From Oscillibacter valericigenes (GTDB lineage Bacteria > Bacillota > Clostridia > Oscillospirales > Oscillospiraceae): a DNA stretch of 64,000 bases. The notes beneath the pieces were generated by a model that was not told the origin of the DNA, ran no database searches, and was given only the letters and a program-made list of their open reading frames with translations. Location: NCBI RefSeq assembly GCF_021531435.1, contig NZ_JAFBIS010000006.1, positions 1 through 64,000 on the forward strand. Direction: 5' to 3'. Shown here one piece after another: positions 42,805-51,275 of the stretch; positions within the stretch are counted from its first letter, which is position 1; each line of letters opens with the position of its first letter. The position numbers and the translations under genes are program-made.

Positions 42805-43782
42805 TTATTTCGCGGCGGCCAGACGGCGGCGCTTGGCCTCCATCTGAGCACGGATGACGTCCATCAGAACGGCCAGGATGATGACCAGGCCCAGGACGAT
42901 ATTCTGGACAGCGGAGTCGATGGACAGCAGGGTGAAACCATTCCGCAGAACGGAAATGATCAGGCAGCCCAGCATGGTGCCGAACATGGTGCCCTTGCCG
43001 CCGGTGAAGGAGGCGCCGCCGATGATGCAGGCCGCGATAGCGTCCGTATCATAGGGCTGGGTGGCGTTGGCGCCGTTGCAGATACCGGAACGGCCCACGG
43101 AGACGATACCGGCCAAGGCAGCCATGATACCGGACATGGTGTAGCAGAAGGTCAGCACGTTGGCGGTATTGATACCGGACAGACGGGTGGCCTCCATGTT
43201 GCCGCCGGCGCAGTAAATGGAGCGGCCCAGAGCGGTCTTGCTCAGGAAGATGTGCATGACCACATACAGAACGATGACCACGATGAAGCTGACGGGGAAG
43301 CCGCCGATGGTGGTCAGGCCCAGCCACTGGACAGAGGCGGGGAAGACATTGATCATCTGGCTGCCCGTGACCAGCAGTGCAAGGCCCCACAGCACGTTCT
43401 TCATGCCCAGGGTGGACACGAATGGATGAGGCAGATGCAGGCGGGTCAGCAGCGTGCCGTTGATGAAGCCGACCACACCGCCGGCCACGATGCCAATGAT
43501 CATCAGGACGATGCCGCTGCTCATACCGGCCTTGGCCAGAGCACCCATCAGGCAGGCGCAGAACACCGCGTTGGCGCCCACGGACAGGTCAATGCCGGCG
43601 GTGATCAGGCACAGAAGCATACCGACCGCCAGGAAGGCGTTGAACGCGGTCTGCTTCAGAATGCTCATCAGGTTCGAATAGCTGTAAAAGTTCTTATTGG
43701 AGATCGCCAGGAACAGGCACATGATCACCAGTGCCAGGATGGTGCCCAGCTGAAAGCCGGAGCCCTTCTTTTTCTTAGTCAT
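42805..43782 (-). CDS. Sugar (probably inositol) ABC transporter permease, RbsC type
   Basis: A 325-residue polytopic permease of the ribose/inositol class. About nine to ten membrane helices are evident, with LITAGIDLSVGANAVFCA near 60 and AACIIGGASFTGGKGTMFG near 240, the standard signatures. It overlaps the ATPase gene by 8 bases, and GGGGAGG precedes its ATG. With the neighbouring ATPase and binding protein it forms a complete importer; inositol is inferred from the flanking iol genes. Confidence 0.92.
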   Translation of the reverse strand: MTKKKKGSGFQLGTILALVIMCLFLAISNKNFYSYSNLMSILKQTAFNAFLAVGMLLCLITAGIDLSVGANAVFCACLMGALAKAGMSSGIVLMIIGIVAGGVVGFINGTLLTRLHLPHPFVSTLGMKNVLWGLALLVTGSQMINVFPASVQWLGLTTIGGFPVSFIVVIVLYVVMHIFLSKTALGRSIYCAGGNMEATRLSGINTANVLTFCYTMSGIMAALAGIVSVGRSGICNGANATQPYDTDAIAACIIGGASFTGGKGTMFGTMLGCLIISVLRNGFTLLSIDSAVQNIVLGLVIILAVLMDVIRAQMEAKRRRLAAAK

Positions 43783-45277
43783 CTAAACTTCCTCCCCATG
43801 CCGCTTTCATGATGTCTTCCTGATTGAAATGCTTGCTGTCACGGTCGATCGTGGCCATGACCTTGCCGCCCCGCATGACGACCACGCGGTCGCTCATGCC
43901 CAGGACCTCCGGCATTTCAGAGGAGATCATGATGACGCATTTTCCAGCCTTGACCAGGCTGTTCATAACATTGTAGACCTCGACCTTGGCGCCCACGTCG
44001 ATACCGCGGGTGGGCTCGTCGAAGATGTAGATATCGGCGTCGGTGTTGATCCATTTGCCGATAACGACCTTCTGCTGGTTACCGCCGGACAGCTGTCCGA
44101 CGATCTCGTCAATGGAAGGCGTCTTGATCCGCAGGGACTCGATGTGGCCCTGGCCGGTCTCTTCGATGCGCTTCTCGTTGAGGAAGACTCCGTCACTGTG
44201 CTTTTTGAAGCTGGACATGATGAGGTTGGTGCGGATGCTCTCGCCCAGCACCAGGCCGGAGCCCTTGCGGTCCTCGGTCAGCAGGGCGATGCCCGCCGCG
44301 ATAGCCTGCTTGGGGCTCTTGATCTTGGTCTCCTTGCCCTTGATGTAGATCTTGCCGCCGTCAATGGGGTCAGCGCCGAAGATCGCGCGGACCGTCTCGG
44401 TGCGGCCGGCGCCCACCAGACCGCTCATGCCCAGGATCTGGCCGCCGTAGGCCTCGAAGCTGACGCCGTTGAGAACGCCGCCGATAGACAGGTCCTCGAC
44501 CTTCAGCATGCACTCACCCTTGACGCCGAACTCCTTGGGGAACTGGTTCTCCAGAGTACGGCCCACCATGGCAGTGATAAGGGAGTCGTTGGTCCAGTCC
44601 TTGATGTCGCGGGTCTCGATGTACTCGCCGTCGCGGATGACCGTCACGCGGTCGCACAGCTCAAACAGCTCCTCCAGCTTATGGGAGACGAACAGGATGC
44701 CGATACCCCGGGCCTTCAGCTCCCGGCAGGTCTTCATCAGCTGCTCGACCTCTTTTTCGCCCAGAGAGGAAGTCGGCTCGTCCATGATGATCATTTTCGC
44801 GTCGATCAGAACGGCCTTCGCGATCTCGATCATCTGCTGAACGCCCATGCCCAGGGTGCCCGCCGCCTTGCGGGGGTCCACATCCTGGCCCAGGGACTTC
44901 ATGACCTCCTCGGCCTTCTTATGCATGGTGTCATAGTCCAGCAGAGCGCCCTTTTTCAGCCACTTGTTGATAAAAATGTTGTCCGTCACGCTCAGCAGCT
45001 TTTCAATGTTCAGCTCCTGATACACGCAGGCAATGCCCGCGGCAGCGGACTCGTTGGGGTTTTTAAAGACCTTCTTTTCGCCGTTGACGTAGATCTCACC
45101 CTCATCGGCCATATGAACGCCGGTGAGGACCTTGATCAGTGTGGATTTACCTGCGCCGTTCTCACCGATCAGGCCGTGAATCTCGCCCGGCTTAACAGCA
45201 AGCTGCATATTTTTCAACGCAACTACGCCTGGAAATCGCTTCGTAATATTTTTTAGCTCAACTACGTATTCGCCCAC
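43775..45277 (-). CDS. Sugar (probably inositol) ABC transporter ATPase, RbsA/MglA type
   Basis: A double-ATPase of 500 residues. The first domain has Walker A GENGAGKST near 37 and Walker B IIMDEPTSSLG; the second has the degenerate Walker-A region LVGAGRTE, signature LSGGNQQKVVIGKW near 398, and YIFDEPTRGIDVGAK. This two-domain layout is standard for CUT2 sugar importers. The start codon is GTG at 45277, with GAGGTGA 8 bases upstream. The 228-base gap to the binding-protein gene contains a terminator-like stem, probably lowering expression relative to the binding protein. Confidence 0.93.
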   Translation of the reverse strand: MGEYVVELKNITKRFPGVVALKNMQLAVKPGEIHGLIGENGAGKSTLIKVLTGVHMADEGEIYVNGEKKVFKNPNESAAAGIACVYQELNIEKLLSVTDNIFINKWLKKGALLDYDTMHKKAEEVMKSLGQDVDPRKAAGTLGMGVQQMIEIAKAVLIDAKMIIMDEPTSSLGEKEVEQLMKTCRELKARGIGILFVSHKLEELFELCDRVTVIRDGEYIETRDIKDWTNDSLITAMVGRTLENQFPKEFGVKGECMLKVEDLSIGGVLNGVSFEAYGGQILGMSGLVGAGRTETVRAIFGADPIDGGKIYIKGKETKIKSPKQAIAAGIALLTEDRKGSGLVLGESIRTNLIMSSFKKHSDGVFLNEKRIEETGQGHIESLRIKTPSIDEIVGQLSGGNQQKVVIGKWINTDADIYIFDEPTRGIDVGAKVEVYNVMNSLVKAGKCVIMISSEMPEVLGMSDRVVVMRGGKVMATIDRDSKHFNQEDIMKAAWGGSLDD

Positions 45278-45434
45278 CTGAATATCACCTCAATTTCTCC
45301 CGGTTCGGGGACGCGCGCCGTCAAAGCAGCGCGCGGTGAAAGCCCGCCGCAGCCGCGGGCTGATGCTCAAAAACGGGCTGCCGCCCGTCATATTCGGTCT
45401 GCAGCCGAAAAATGGAAATTCAGCGAGGGAAAAA

Positions 45435-45465
45435 GGCCCCGCCCCAGTTCCACCGGGACGGGGCC
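45435..45465 (-). terminator. Stem after the binding-protein gene
   Basis: GGCCCCG (45435-45441) and CGGGGCC (45459-45465) with further inner pairing, followed by TTTTT on the minus strand. Placed between binding-protein and ATPase genes, it probably acts as a partial terminator. Confidence 0.7.
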
Positions 45466-45504
45466 CCACCCTTGCTTCAAGTCAACTGTTTCTAAGTGCT
45501 GGAA

Positions 45505-46527
45505 TTAGGCCAGATAGCCCTGCAGCAGCTCCAGACGGGCCTGGGCGCTGTCGGGATCAACGATGGAAGCCTTCGCCTCGATGAAGCTGTCCAGCTTCTC
45601 GCCCTGCAGTGCGCGGACCACGGCGTCGACAGACTGGTAGCCCATGTCATAACCGGCCTGGCAGACAGACATGGTCTCTTCACCGGCCAGGATGGACTTG
45701 CAGGCGGACTGGATGCCGTCGAAGCCCAGGAACACGGTGTTCTTATAAGCCTCGTTGCCAGCGGCGGCACGGGCGGCGGCCATGGCCATATCGTCGTTGT
45801 TGGCGCAGATCACGGCGATGCCCTCGGGATGGTTCTGCATGATAGCCTCCATGCAGGTAACAGCCTGGTCAGCCACGGCGTTTGCGTACTGGATCTCATC
45901 GTACAGGAAGGTGCCGCCAGCGGCCTCGATGCCGGCAGCGTAGCCCTTCATACGGGCCTCGTTGGTGGAGTCGCCCTGAACGCCGGCGATCTCAATGCAC
46001 TTGATCTCTTCCCAGCCGCGCTCCTTGGCCAGCTTGGCAGCAGCCTCGCCGCCCAGCTTGCCGGCGTCCTCGTTGCTGGTGCCGACGAAGGACAGGACCT
46101 CGGGAGCGGTGATGTTGGTGTCGACGGCCACGATGGGCTTGGTCTGACCCTTGATCATGTTGGCGACCATGTCGGCCTGCAGGGGAGCGATGACATAACC
46201 GTCGATGTCAGCGTTGTTCATGTCGGTCTCGATCATGTTCTGCTGCTCATCGTAAGCGGTCTCGGAGGTAGCGCCCTTGATCTCGACCTTGACATTGGGA
46301 TGATCAGCCATGTAAGCCTCAGCACCGGCAACAACATAGCCCCAATACTCGGAGGAGGTGGTCTTCAGGATAACGGAGATGTTATACTCCTGCTCGCCGG
46401 AGGCGGCGGGCTCCTCGGTCTTCGCGGGTTCCTCAGTCTTGGCGGGGGCCTCGGTCTTGCTGCCGCCGCAAGCGGCCAGAGACAGGGCCATAGCCAGAGC
46501 AAGGATCATGGCAAGGTACTTTTTCAT
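45505..46527 (-). CDS. Sugar-binding lipoprotein (probably inositol), RbsB type
   Basis: Extracellular receptor of the importer. The 340-residue precursor has a lipoprotein signal peptide ending LSLAACGG (cysteine 20), an Ala/Pro/Glu-rich spacer, then the type-1 periplasmic binding fold: ISVILKTTSSEYWGYVVAGAE, GYVIAPLQADMV, PIVAVDTNI, GVQGDSTNEARMKGY, ICANNDDMAMAAARA and FLGFDGIQSA. The Asp and Arg/Asn contacts of CUT2 receptors are present. AAGGAG precedes ATG. As first gene of the minus-strand unit it faces the iolE promoter region. Confidence 0.9.
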   Translation of the reverse strand: MKKYLAMILALAMALSLAACGGSKTEAPAKTEEPAKTEEPAASGEQEYNISVILKTTSSEYWGYVVAGAEAYMADHPNVKVEIKGATSETAYDEQQNMIETDMNNADIDGYVIAPLQADMVANMIKGQTKPIVAVDTNITAPEVLSFVGTSNEDAGKLGGEAAAKLAKERGWEEIKCIEIAGVQGDSTNEARMKGYAAGIEAAGGTFLYDEIQYANAVADQAVTCMEAIMQNHPEGIAVICANNDDMAMAAARAAAGNEAYKNTVFLGFDGIQSACKSILAGEETMSVCQAGYDMGYQSVDAVVRALQGEKLDSFIEAKASIVDPDSAQARLELLQGYLA

Positions 46528-46626
46528 TTCTTCTTTTCTCCTTTTCGACTAATTTCCGGATGCCGTGGGACCCTCCTCTTCCGCGCTGGGAAGAAAACGA
46601 TTACTGCCACCCGGTGAATTCATTTT

Positions 46627-46677
46627 ATCCTAACATAAATTCTATAACTTCGTCAATAGAATGCACAAATTCTGTGC
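46627..46677 (-). promoter_or_regulatory. Promoter of the sugar ABC unit with an upstream inverted repeat
   Basis: On the minus strand, TTGACG (46656-46651) and TAGGAT (46632-46627) are 18 bp apart. Directly upstream of the -35, GCACA-AATTC-TGTGC (46663-46677) is a perfect inverted repeat placed where an activator would bind. Confidence 0.5.
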
Positions 46678-46967
46678 GTTTTTCAAGAATTATTTATTTA
46701 CTTTTTGGTTAAAATAGAAAATTTGTGTCTTGAAATTTCTCCTTTGTTCCCCTTTTCTCTTTCAAAATTTTACTTAAATTTTACTTTTTTCCCGCGGCTC
46801 CCAGTTTCACGCCCTCTCTTTGAAAAAACGCGTTCTTTCCCATGGTTTGTATCTTTCCGTCATATCCATAAAAAAACGGGAAAGGGCTTTGGCTAAATCG
46901 GAAAAAATCAAAATCAGAGCAGAAAAACCGTTGATTTTTACCGAAAACGATGATACTTTTTATAAGA

Positions 46968-46983
46968 GCGAAAACGATTGCGC
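46968..46983 (+). promoter_or_regulatory. LacI/CcpA-like operator candidates upstream of iolE
   Basis: GCGAAAACGATTGCGC at 46968-46983 is a near palindrome around CG, like LacI-family or cre sites; a second CGAAAACGAT lies at 46942-46951. They are 110-150 bases before iolE. The remainder of the 560-base divergent region (46528-47091) is AT-rich and holds no gene. Confidence 0.4.
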
Positions 46984-47091
46984 CCGCAGTGTGGTTTTTC
47001 CATTTCTGTGAACGCACACAGAACTGTGCGGCTCTGCCGCGGAGCTCTGTTCCGCTTTCTGGACACTATTATTTTTAAGGAGGACTTTTTT

Positions 47092-47994
47092 ATGTTTGAT
47101 CCCAAAAACGTCTCCCTGGGCATTGCTCCCATCGGCTGGTGCAACGACGATATGCCGGAGCTGGGCGGTGAGAACACCTTCCAGCAGATCGTCAGCGAGA
47201 TGGCGCTGGCCGGCTTCACCGGCTGCGAGATTGGCAACAAGTACCCCAAGGATCCCGCCGAGCTGAAGAAGGCCCTGGACCTGCGCGGCATGCGCATCGC
47301 CAGCCGCTGGTATTCTTCCTTCATCCTGACCCGTCCCATCGAGGAGGAGATCGCCGACTTCACCGCCAACCTGGACTTCCTGGCCGCCGTGGGTGCCAAC
47401 TGCATCAACGTCAGCGAGCAGAGCTATTCCATCCAGGGCCAGATGGACACCCCCGTCCTCACCGGCGGCCACAAGCACGTGATGAACGACGAGGAGTGGG
47501 ACCGCTTCTGCGCCGGTCTGAACACCCTGGGCAAGATCGCCGTGGAGCGGGGCTTCAAGCTGTGCTTCCATCACCACATGGGCACTGTGGTCCAGACCTC
47601 CGAGGAGACCGACCGCATGATGGCCAACACCGATCCCCGCTATGTCTTCCTGTGCTATGACACCGGCCACTTCACCTTCGCCGGCGAGGATCCCCTGGCC
47701 ATGCTGAAGAAGTATGTGGACCGCGTGGGCCATGTCCATCTGAAGGACATGCGTCTGCCCGTGGTCGAGGAGGCCCGCAAGAACAACTGGAGCTTCCTGC
47801 AGGCTGTCCGCAACGGCGCCTTCACCGTCCCCGGCGACGGCGACGTGGACTTCGACCCCGTGTTCAAGGTGCTGTCTGACGCCGGCTACCAGGGCTGGCT
47901 GTTGGTGGAGGCCGAGCAGGATCCCGCCAAGGCCAATCCTCTCGAGTACGCCATGAAGGGCCGCAAGTACATCCGCGAGCACACCGGCCTGTAA
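47092..47994 (+). CDS. iolE: Myo-inosose-2 dehydratase
   Basis: Removes water from 2-keto-myo-inositol, giving the diketone substrate of IolD. The 300-residue TIM barrel begins VSLGIAPIGWCNDDMPELG, diagnostic of IolE, with FTGCEIGNKYP, KLCFHHHMGTVVQ, YVFLCYDTGHFTFAGED and GWLLVEAEQDP. Glu, Asp, His and Glu metal ligands fit this family. TAAGGAGGAC precedes ATG 47092. It is the first gene of the plus-strand iol group, ahead of iolB, iolD and iolG. Confidence 0.95.
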   Translation: MFDPKNVSLGIAPIGWCNDDMPELGGENTFQQIVSEMALAGFTGCEIGNKYPKDPAELKKALDLRGMRIASRWYSSFILTRPIEEEIADFTANLDFLAAVGANCINVSEQSYSIQGQMDTPVLTGGHKHVMNDEEWDRFCAGLNTLGKIAVERGFKLCFHHHMGTVVQTSEETDRMMANTDPRYVFLCYDTGHFTFAGEDPLAMLKKYVDRVGHVHLKDMRLPVVEEARKNNWSFLQAVRNGAFTVPGDGDVDFDPVFKVLSDAGYQGWLLVEAEQDPAKANPLEYAMKGRKYIREHTGL

Positions 47995-48141
47995 GCTTTC
48001 AAAGGGGAGCAGGCTCCCCCCTTGAGAATCCCCTGCACCGTCGCGGCATGACGATTCCCGGATACTTCGTATCCGCCAATCGTGCCGCTTCCTCGAAACA
48101 GCCTCGCTTCATCCGCCGCTGGCGGCGCTTCGGCTGTTTCC

Positions 48142-48235
48142 ACCAGTGACGTCGGTCACTGGTGAACGCCGCCCCTGGCGGCTGGGTCAAGGTATTTTCG
48201 CCACGCGCATGTCGCGGCGAAAATGATTTCATTTA
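48142..48235 (+). repeat. Structured intergenic repeat, copy A (iolE-iolB gap)
   Basis: This 94-base block in the 278-base gap recurs at 51062-51151. It contains three stems: CACCAGTGAC/GTCACTGGTG, GCCGCCCC-TGGCGGC, and ATTTTCGCC/GGCGAAAAT. Upstream, the shared GGGGAGCAGGCTCCCC hairpin lies at about 48004. Copy A has about 110 extra bases with more small hairpins between these parts (for example CGGATACTTCGTATCCG). No protein is encoded. Confidence 0.85.
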
Positions 48236-48272
48236 CTTTTTTAACGCAATTCTAAAATAGGAGATGTTTCCG

Positions 48273-49076
48273 ATGACCTATTTTAATAAGAACGCCGAGC
48301 TGAAAAACGGCTACAACACTTATATCGACGCCGATACCGACGATATGGGCACCCAGATGGACGTGGGCCTGCTGCTGATGGAGGACGGCGACGTCTTCAC
48401 CTTTGACGAGGCTGACAAGGAGATCGCGGTCCTGCTGTTCTCCGGCAAGGTCACCTATGAGTGGGACGGCAAGAAAGTCGAAGCCGACCGGCCCGACTGC
48501 TTCCACCACGAGGCCTACTGCCTGCTGGCCGGCAAGGGCACGAAGATCACCTTGACTGCCCACGCCCACAGCGAGCTGTACATTCAGAAGACCCTGAACG
48601 ACAAGCCCTATGAGGCCGTCATGTACACCCCTGAGACCGTGCAGACTGAGTATAAAGGCTCCAATGGCGAGCTGATGGGCTGCATGGAGCGGGAGATCAA
48701 GACCTTCTTCGACCTGGACAACGCTCCTTTCTCCAACATGGTCCTGGGCGAGGTCCTGAACCATCCCGGCAAGTGGTCCTCCTATCCCCCTCACCATCAT
48801 CCTCAGCCTGAGGTCTATTTCTACCGCTTCGACTATCCCGACGGCTTCGGCGCGGGCTTTGCCAACGGTGAGATCTTCAAGACCGGTCACAACGGCCTGG
48901 CTGTCATCAACAACGGCTTCCACTCCCAGACCGCCGCGCCCGGCTATGCCATGTGCTACGCCTGGGGCATCCGCCATCTGGAGGGCGATCCCTGGGACAA
49001 GACCCGCATCGACGACCCCGAGCACGCCTGGCTGTGGAAGGCCAACGCCAATGACCACATCTATCCCAATCATTGA
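48273..49076 (+). CDS. iolB: 5-deoxy-glucuronate isomerase
   Basis: Converts 5-deoxy-glucuronate to 2-deoxy-5-keto-gluconate. The 267-residue bicupin has KEIAVLLFSGKVTYEW, CFHHEAYCLLAGKGTKITLTAH, NHPGKWSSYPPHHHPQPEVYFYRFD (histidine and glutamate metal ligands) and FHSQTAAPGYAMCYAWGI, all typical of IolB. ATG 48273 is preferred because AGGAG lies 9 bases before it; ATG 48264 abuts that site. It is separated from iolE by a structured repeat and is 17 bases ahead of iolD. Confidence 0.94.
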   Translation: MTYFNKNAELKNGYNTYIDADTDDMGTQMDVGLLLMEDGDVFTFDEADKEIAVLLFSGKVTYEWDGKKVEADRPDCFHHEAYCLLAGKGTKITLTAHAHSELYIQKTLNDKPYEAVMYTPETVQTEYKGSNGELMGCMEREIKTFFDLDNAPFSNMVLGEVLNHPGKWSSYPPHHHPQPEVYFYRFDYPDGFGAGFANGEIFKTGHNGLAVINNGFHSQTAAPGYAMCYAWGIRHLEGDPWDKTRIDDPEHAWLWKANANDHIYPNH

Positions 49077-49093
49077 CAGGAGGTAAGATCCCC

Positions 49094-51022
49094 ATGAAAA
49101 CCGTACGTTTGACCATGGCCCAGGCCCTGGTCCGGTTCCTGGAGAACCAGTACATCGAAGTGGACGGCGTACAGAACCGCTTCGTCCGCGGTGTGTTCAT
49201 CATCCCCGGCCACGGCAACGTGGTGGGCCTCGGCCAGGCGCTGACCCAGGAGGCTAAGCACCTGGAAGTCTGGCACGGCCAGAACGAGCAGGGCATGGCC
49301 CAGGCTGCCGTGGCCTTCGCCAAGCAGATGAAGCGCAAGCAGATCTGCGTCGCCACCTCTTCCGTGGGCCCCGGCGCCGCCAACATGGTCACCGCCTGCG
49401 GCACCGCCACCGCCAACAACATCCCCCTGCTGGTGCTGCCCGGCGACGTGTATGCCTGCCGCCAGCCCGACCCCGTTCTGCAGCAGGTGGAGCAGACCCA
49501 CAACCTGTCCATCTCCACCAACGACGCTTTCAAGGCCGTCTGCCGCTACTGGGACCGCGTCGTCCGTCCCGAGCAGCTGATGAGCGCCATGCTCTCCGCC
49601 TTCCGGGTGCTGACCGACCCCGCCAACACCGGCGCCGTCTGCGTTGCCATGCCCCAGGACGTAGAGGGCGAGGCCTATGACTATCCCGAGACCTTCTTCA
49701 AGAAGCGCGTGTGGCGTCTGGAGCGCCGCCCCGCCACCGAAGCCGCTCTGAACGACGCTGCCGAGGCCATCAAGAAGGCCAAGCGCCCCATGCTGATCTG
49801 CGGCGGCGGCGTCCGCTACTCCGAGGCGCACGAGGAGTTCCGCGCCTTCGCCGAGGCCACCGGCATTCCCTTCGCCGAGACCCAGGCGGGCAAGAGCGCC
49901 ATCGAGTGGACCCATCCCCTGAACCTGGGCGGCGTGGGCGTCACCGGCTGCTCCGCTGCCAACGACATCGCCAAGAAGGCGGACCTGGTCATCGGCGTCG
50001 GCACCCGCTACACCGACTTTACCACCGCCTCCAAGTGGCTGTTCAAAGACAGCTGCAAGTTCGTCAACATCAACGTCTCCGAGTTCCAGGCCCTGAAGAT
50101 GGAAGCTATCCCCGTGGTGGCTGACGCCAAGGACACCCTGCCCCGCCTGCTTGCCAAGCTGGACGGCTATAAGGCCCCCTACACCACCGAGGTGACCGCC
50201 GCCCGCGAGAAGTGGCAGAAGGAGCTGGACCGTCTGGACAGCATCGTCTTCGAGGACAAGAAGTCCTGGAAGCCCATCATCAACGACGCCAACGCCGACT
50301 CCGCCAAGCGGTTCGCCAAGGATCTGAACGCCGGCCTGTGCCAGACAACCGTTCTGGGCGCCATCAACCACATGATGAGCGAGGGCGACGTGGCCATCGG
50401 CGCCGCCGGCTCTCTGCCCGGCGACATGCAGCGCATGTGGCGTCCCACCGGCATCGACTGCTACAACATGGAGTACGGCTACTCCACCATGGGCTATGAG
50501 GTCGCCGGCGCTCTGGGCGTGAAGCTGGCCATCGGCGACAAGCGCGAGGTCTACGCCATGTGCGGCGACGGCAGCTTCAACATGCTGCACGGCGAGCTGG
50601 TGACCGCCGTCATGGAGCACAAGAAGATCAACATCTGCCTGTTCGACAACGCCTCCTTCGGCTGCATCAACAATCTGCAGGTGGGCCACGGCAACAAGAC
50701 CCTGTGCACCGAGCTGCGCTTCCGCAATAAGGACGGCCTGTGCGGTGACTTCCTGAACATCGATTACGCAAAGGTGGCCGAGGGCTACGGGTGCAAGACC
50801 TACTCCATCCGCACCATGGAGGAGTTGGTCGCCGCTTTCGAGGACGCCAAGAAGGTCAAGAACGTCCCCGTTCTGTTCGACATCAAGGTCCTGCCCAAGA
50901 CCATGACCGACGGCTACGGTTCCTGGTGGCGCGTGGGTGACACCGAGGTGTCCGAGCGCCAGGAGAATCTGGACGCCTACGCTAACCATCTGGAGCATGT
51001 GAAGGACGCCCGCAAGTATTGA
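49094..51022 (+). CDS. iolD: 3D-(3,5/4)-trihydroxycyclohexane-1,2-dione hydrolase
   Basis: Thiamin-diphosphate enzyme that opens the ring to 5-deoxy-glucuronate. The 642 residues carry the N-terminal TPP glutamate in EVWHGQNEQGMAQAAVAFAK, SSVGPGAANMVTACGTA, the middle FAD-like domain (ICGGGVRYSEA), and the C-terminal TPP/Mg motif CGDGSFNMLHGELVTA near 487-502 followed by FDNASFGCINNLQ. AGGAGG precedes ATG 49094. It follows iolB closely, so the two are probably on one message. Confidence 0.95.
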   Translation: MKTVRLTMAQALVRFLENQYIEVDGVQNRFVRGVFIIPGHGNVVGLGQALTQEAKHLEVWHGQNEQGMAQAAVAFAKQMKRKQICVATSSVGPGAANMVTACGTATANNIPLLVLPGDVYACRQPDPVLQQVEQTHNLSISTNDAFKAVCRYWDRVVRPEQLMSAMLSAFRVLTDPANTGAVCVAMPQDVEGEAYDYPETFFKKRVWRLERRPATEAALNDAAEAIKKAKRPMLICGGGVRYSEAHEEFRAFAEATGIPFAETQAGKSAIEWTHPLNLGGVGVTGCSAANDIAKKADLVIGVGTRYTDFTTASKWLFKDSCKFVNINVSEFQALKMEAIPVVADAKDTLPRLLAKLDGYKAPYTTEVTAAREKWQKELDRLDSIVFEDKKSWKPIINDANADSAKRFAKDLNAGLCQTTVLGAINHMMSEGDVAIGAAGSLPGDMQRMWRPTGIDCYNMEYGYSTMGYEVAGALGVKLAIGDKREVYAMCGDGSFNMLHGELVTAVMEHKKINICLFDNASFGCINNLQVGHGNKTLCTELRFRNKDGLCGDFLNIDYAKVAEGYGCKTYSIRTMEELVAAFEDAKKVKNVPVLFDIKVLPKTMTDGYGSWWRVGDTEVSERQENLDAYANHLEHVKDARKY

Positions 51023-51061
51023 TTCTCGAGGGGGAGCAGGCTCCCCCTCGACCTCCCCCAC

Positions 51062-51151
51062 CACCAGTCTGCGGACTGGTGAACGCCGCCCCCGGCGGCT
51101 GGGTCAAGGTATTTTCGCCACGTACACGCCGCGGCGAAAATGATTTCATTT
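51062..51151 (+). repeat. Structured intergenic repeat, copy B (iolD-iolG gap)
   Basis: Ninety bases closely matching 48142-48235. The first stem is CACCAGTC/GACTGGTG with a TGCG loop, two pairs shorter than in copy A yet still perfectly paired; the last stem ATTTTCGCC/GGCGAAAAT is unchanged while its loop differs. It is preceded by the shared GGGGAGCAGGCTCCCC and followed by CTTTTGCCTCCAGCAAAAG and GGGGAAACCCATGGTTTCCCC hairpins up to about 51200. Confidence 0.85.
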
Positions 51152-51275
51152 TCTTCTTTTGCCTCCAGCAAAAGAACTGGGGAAACCCATGGTTTCCCCT
51201 AGCCCCCTTCCATAGGGCGGTATCCTAAATGTACAAATCCTACCACTTTATAAAAGAAAAGGAAGGTAAATAAAC

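Noticed and set aside
48264-48275. ATG at 48264 as the iolB start
   Set aside because: It abuts the AGGAG ribosome site; the ATG at 48273 is properly spaced.
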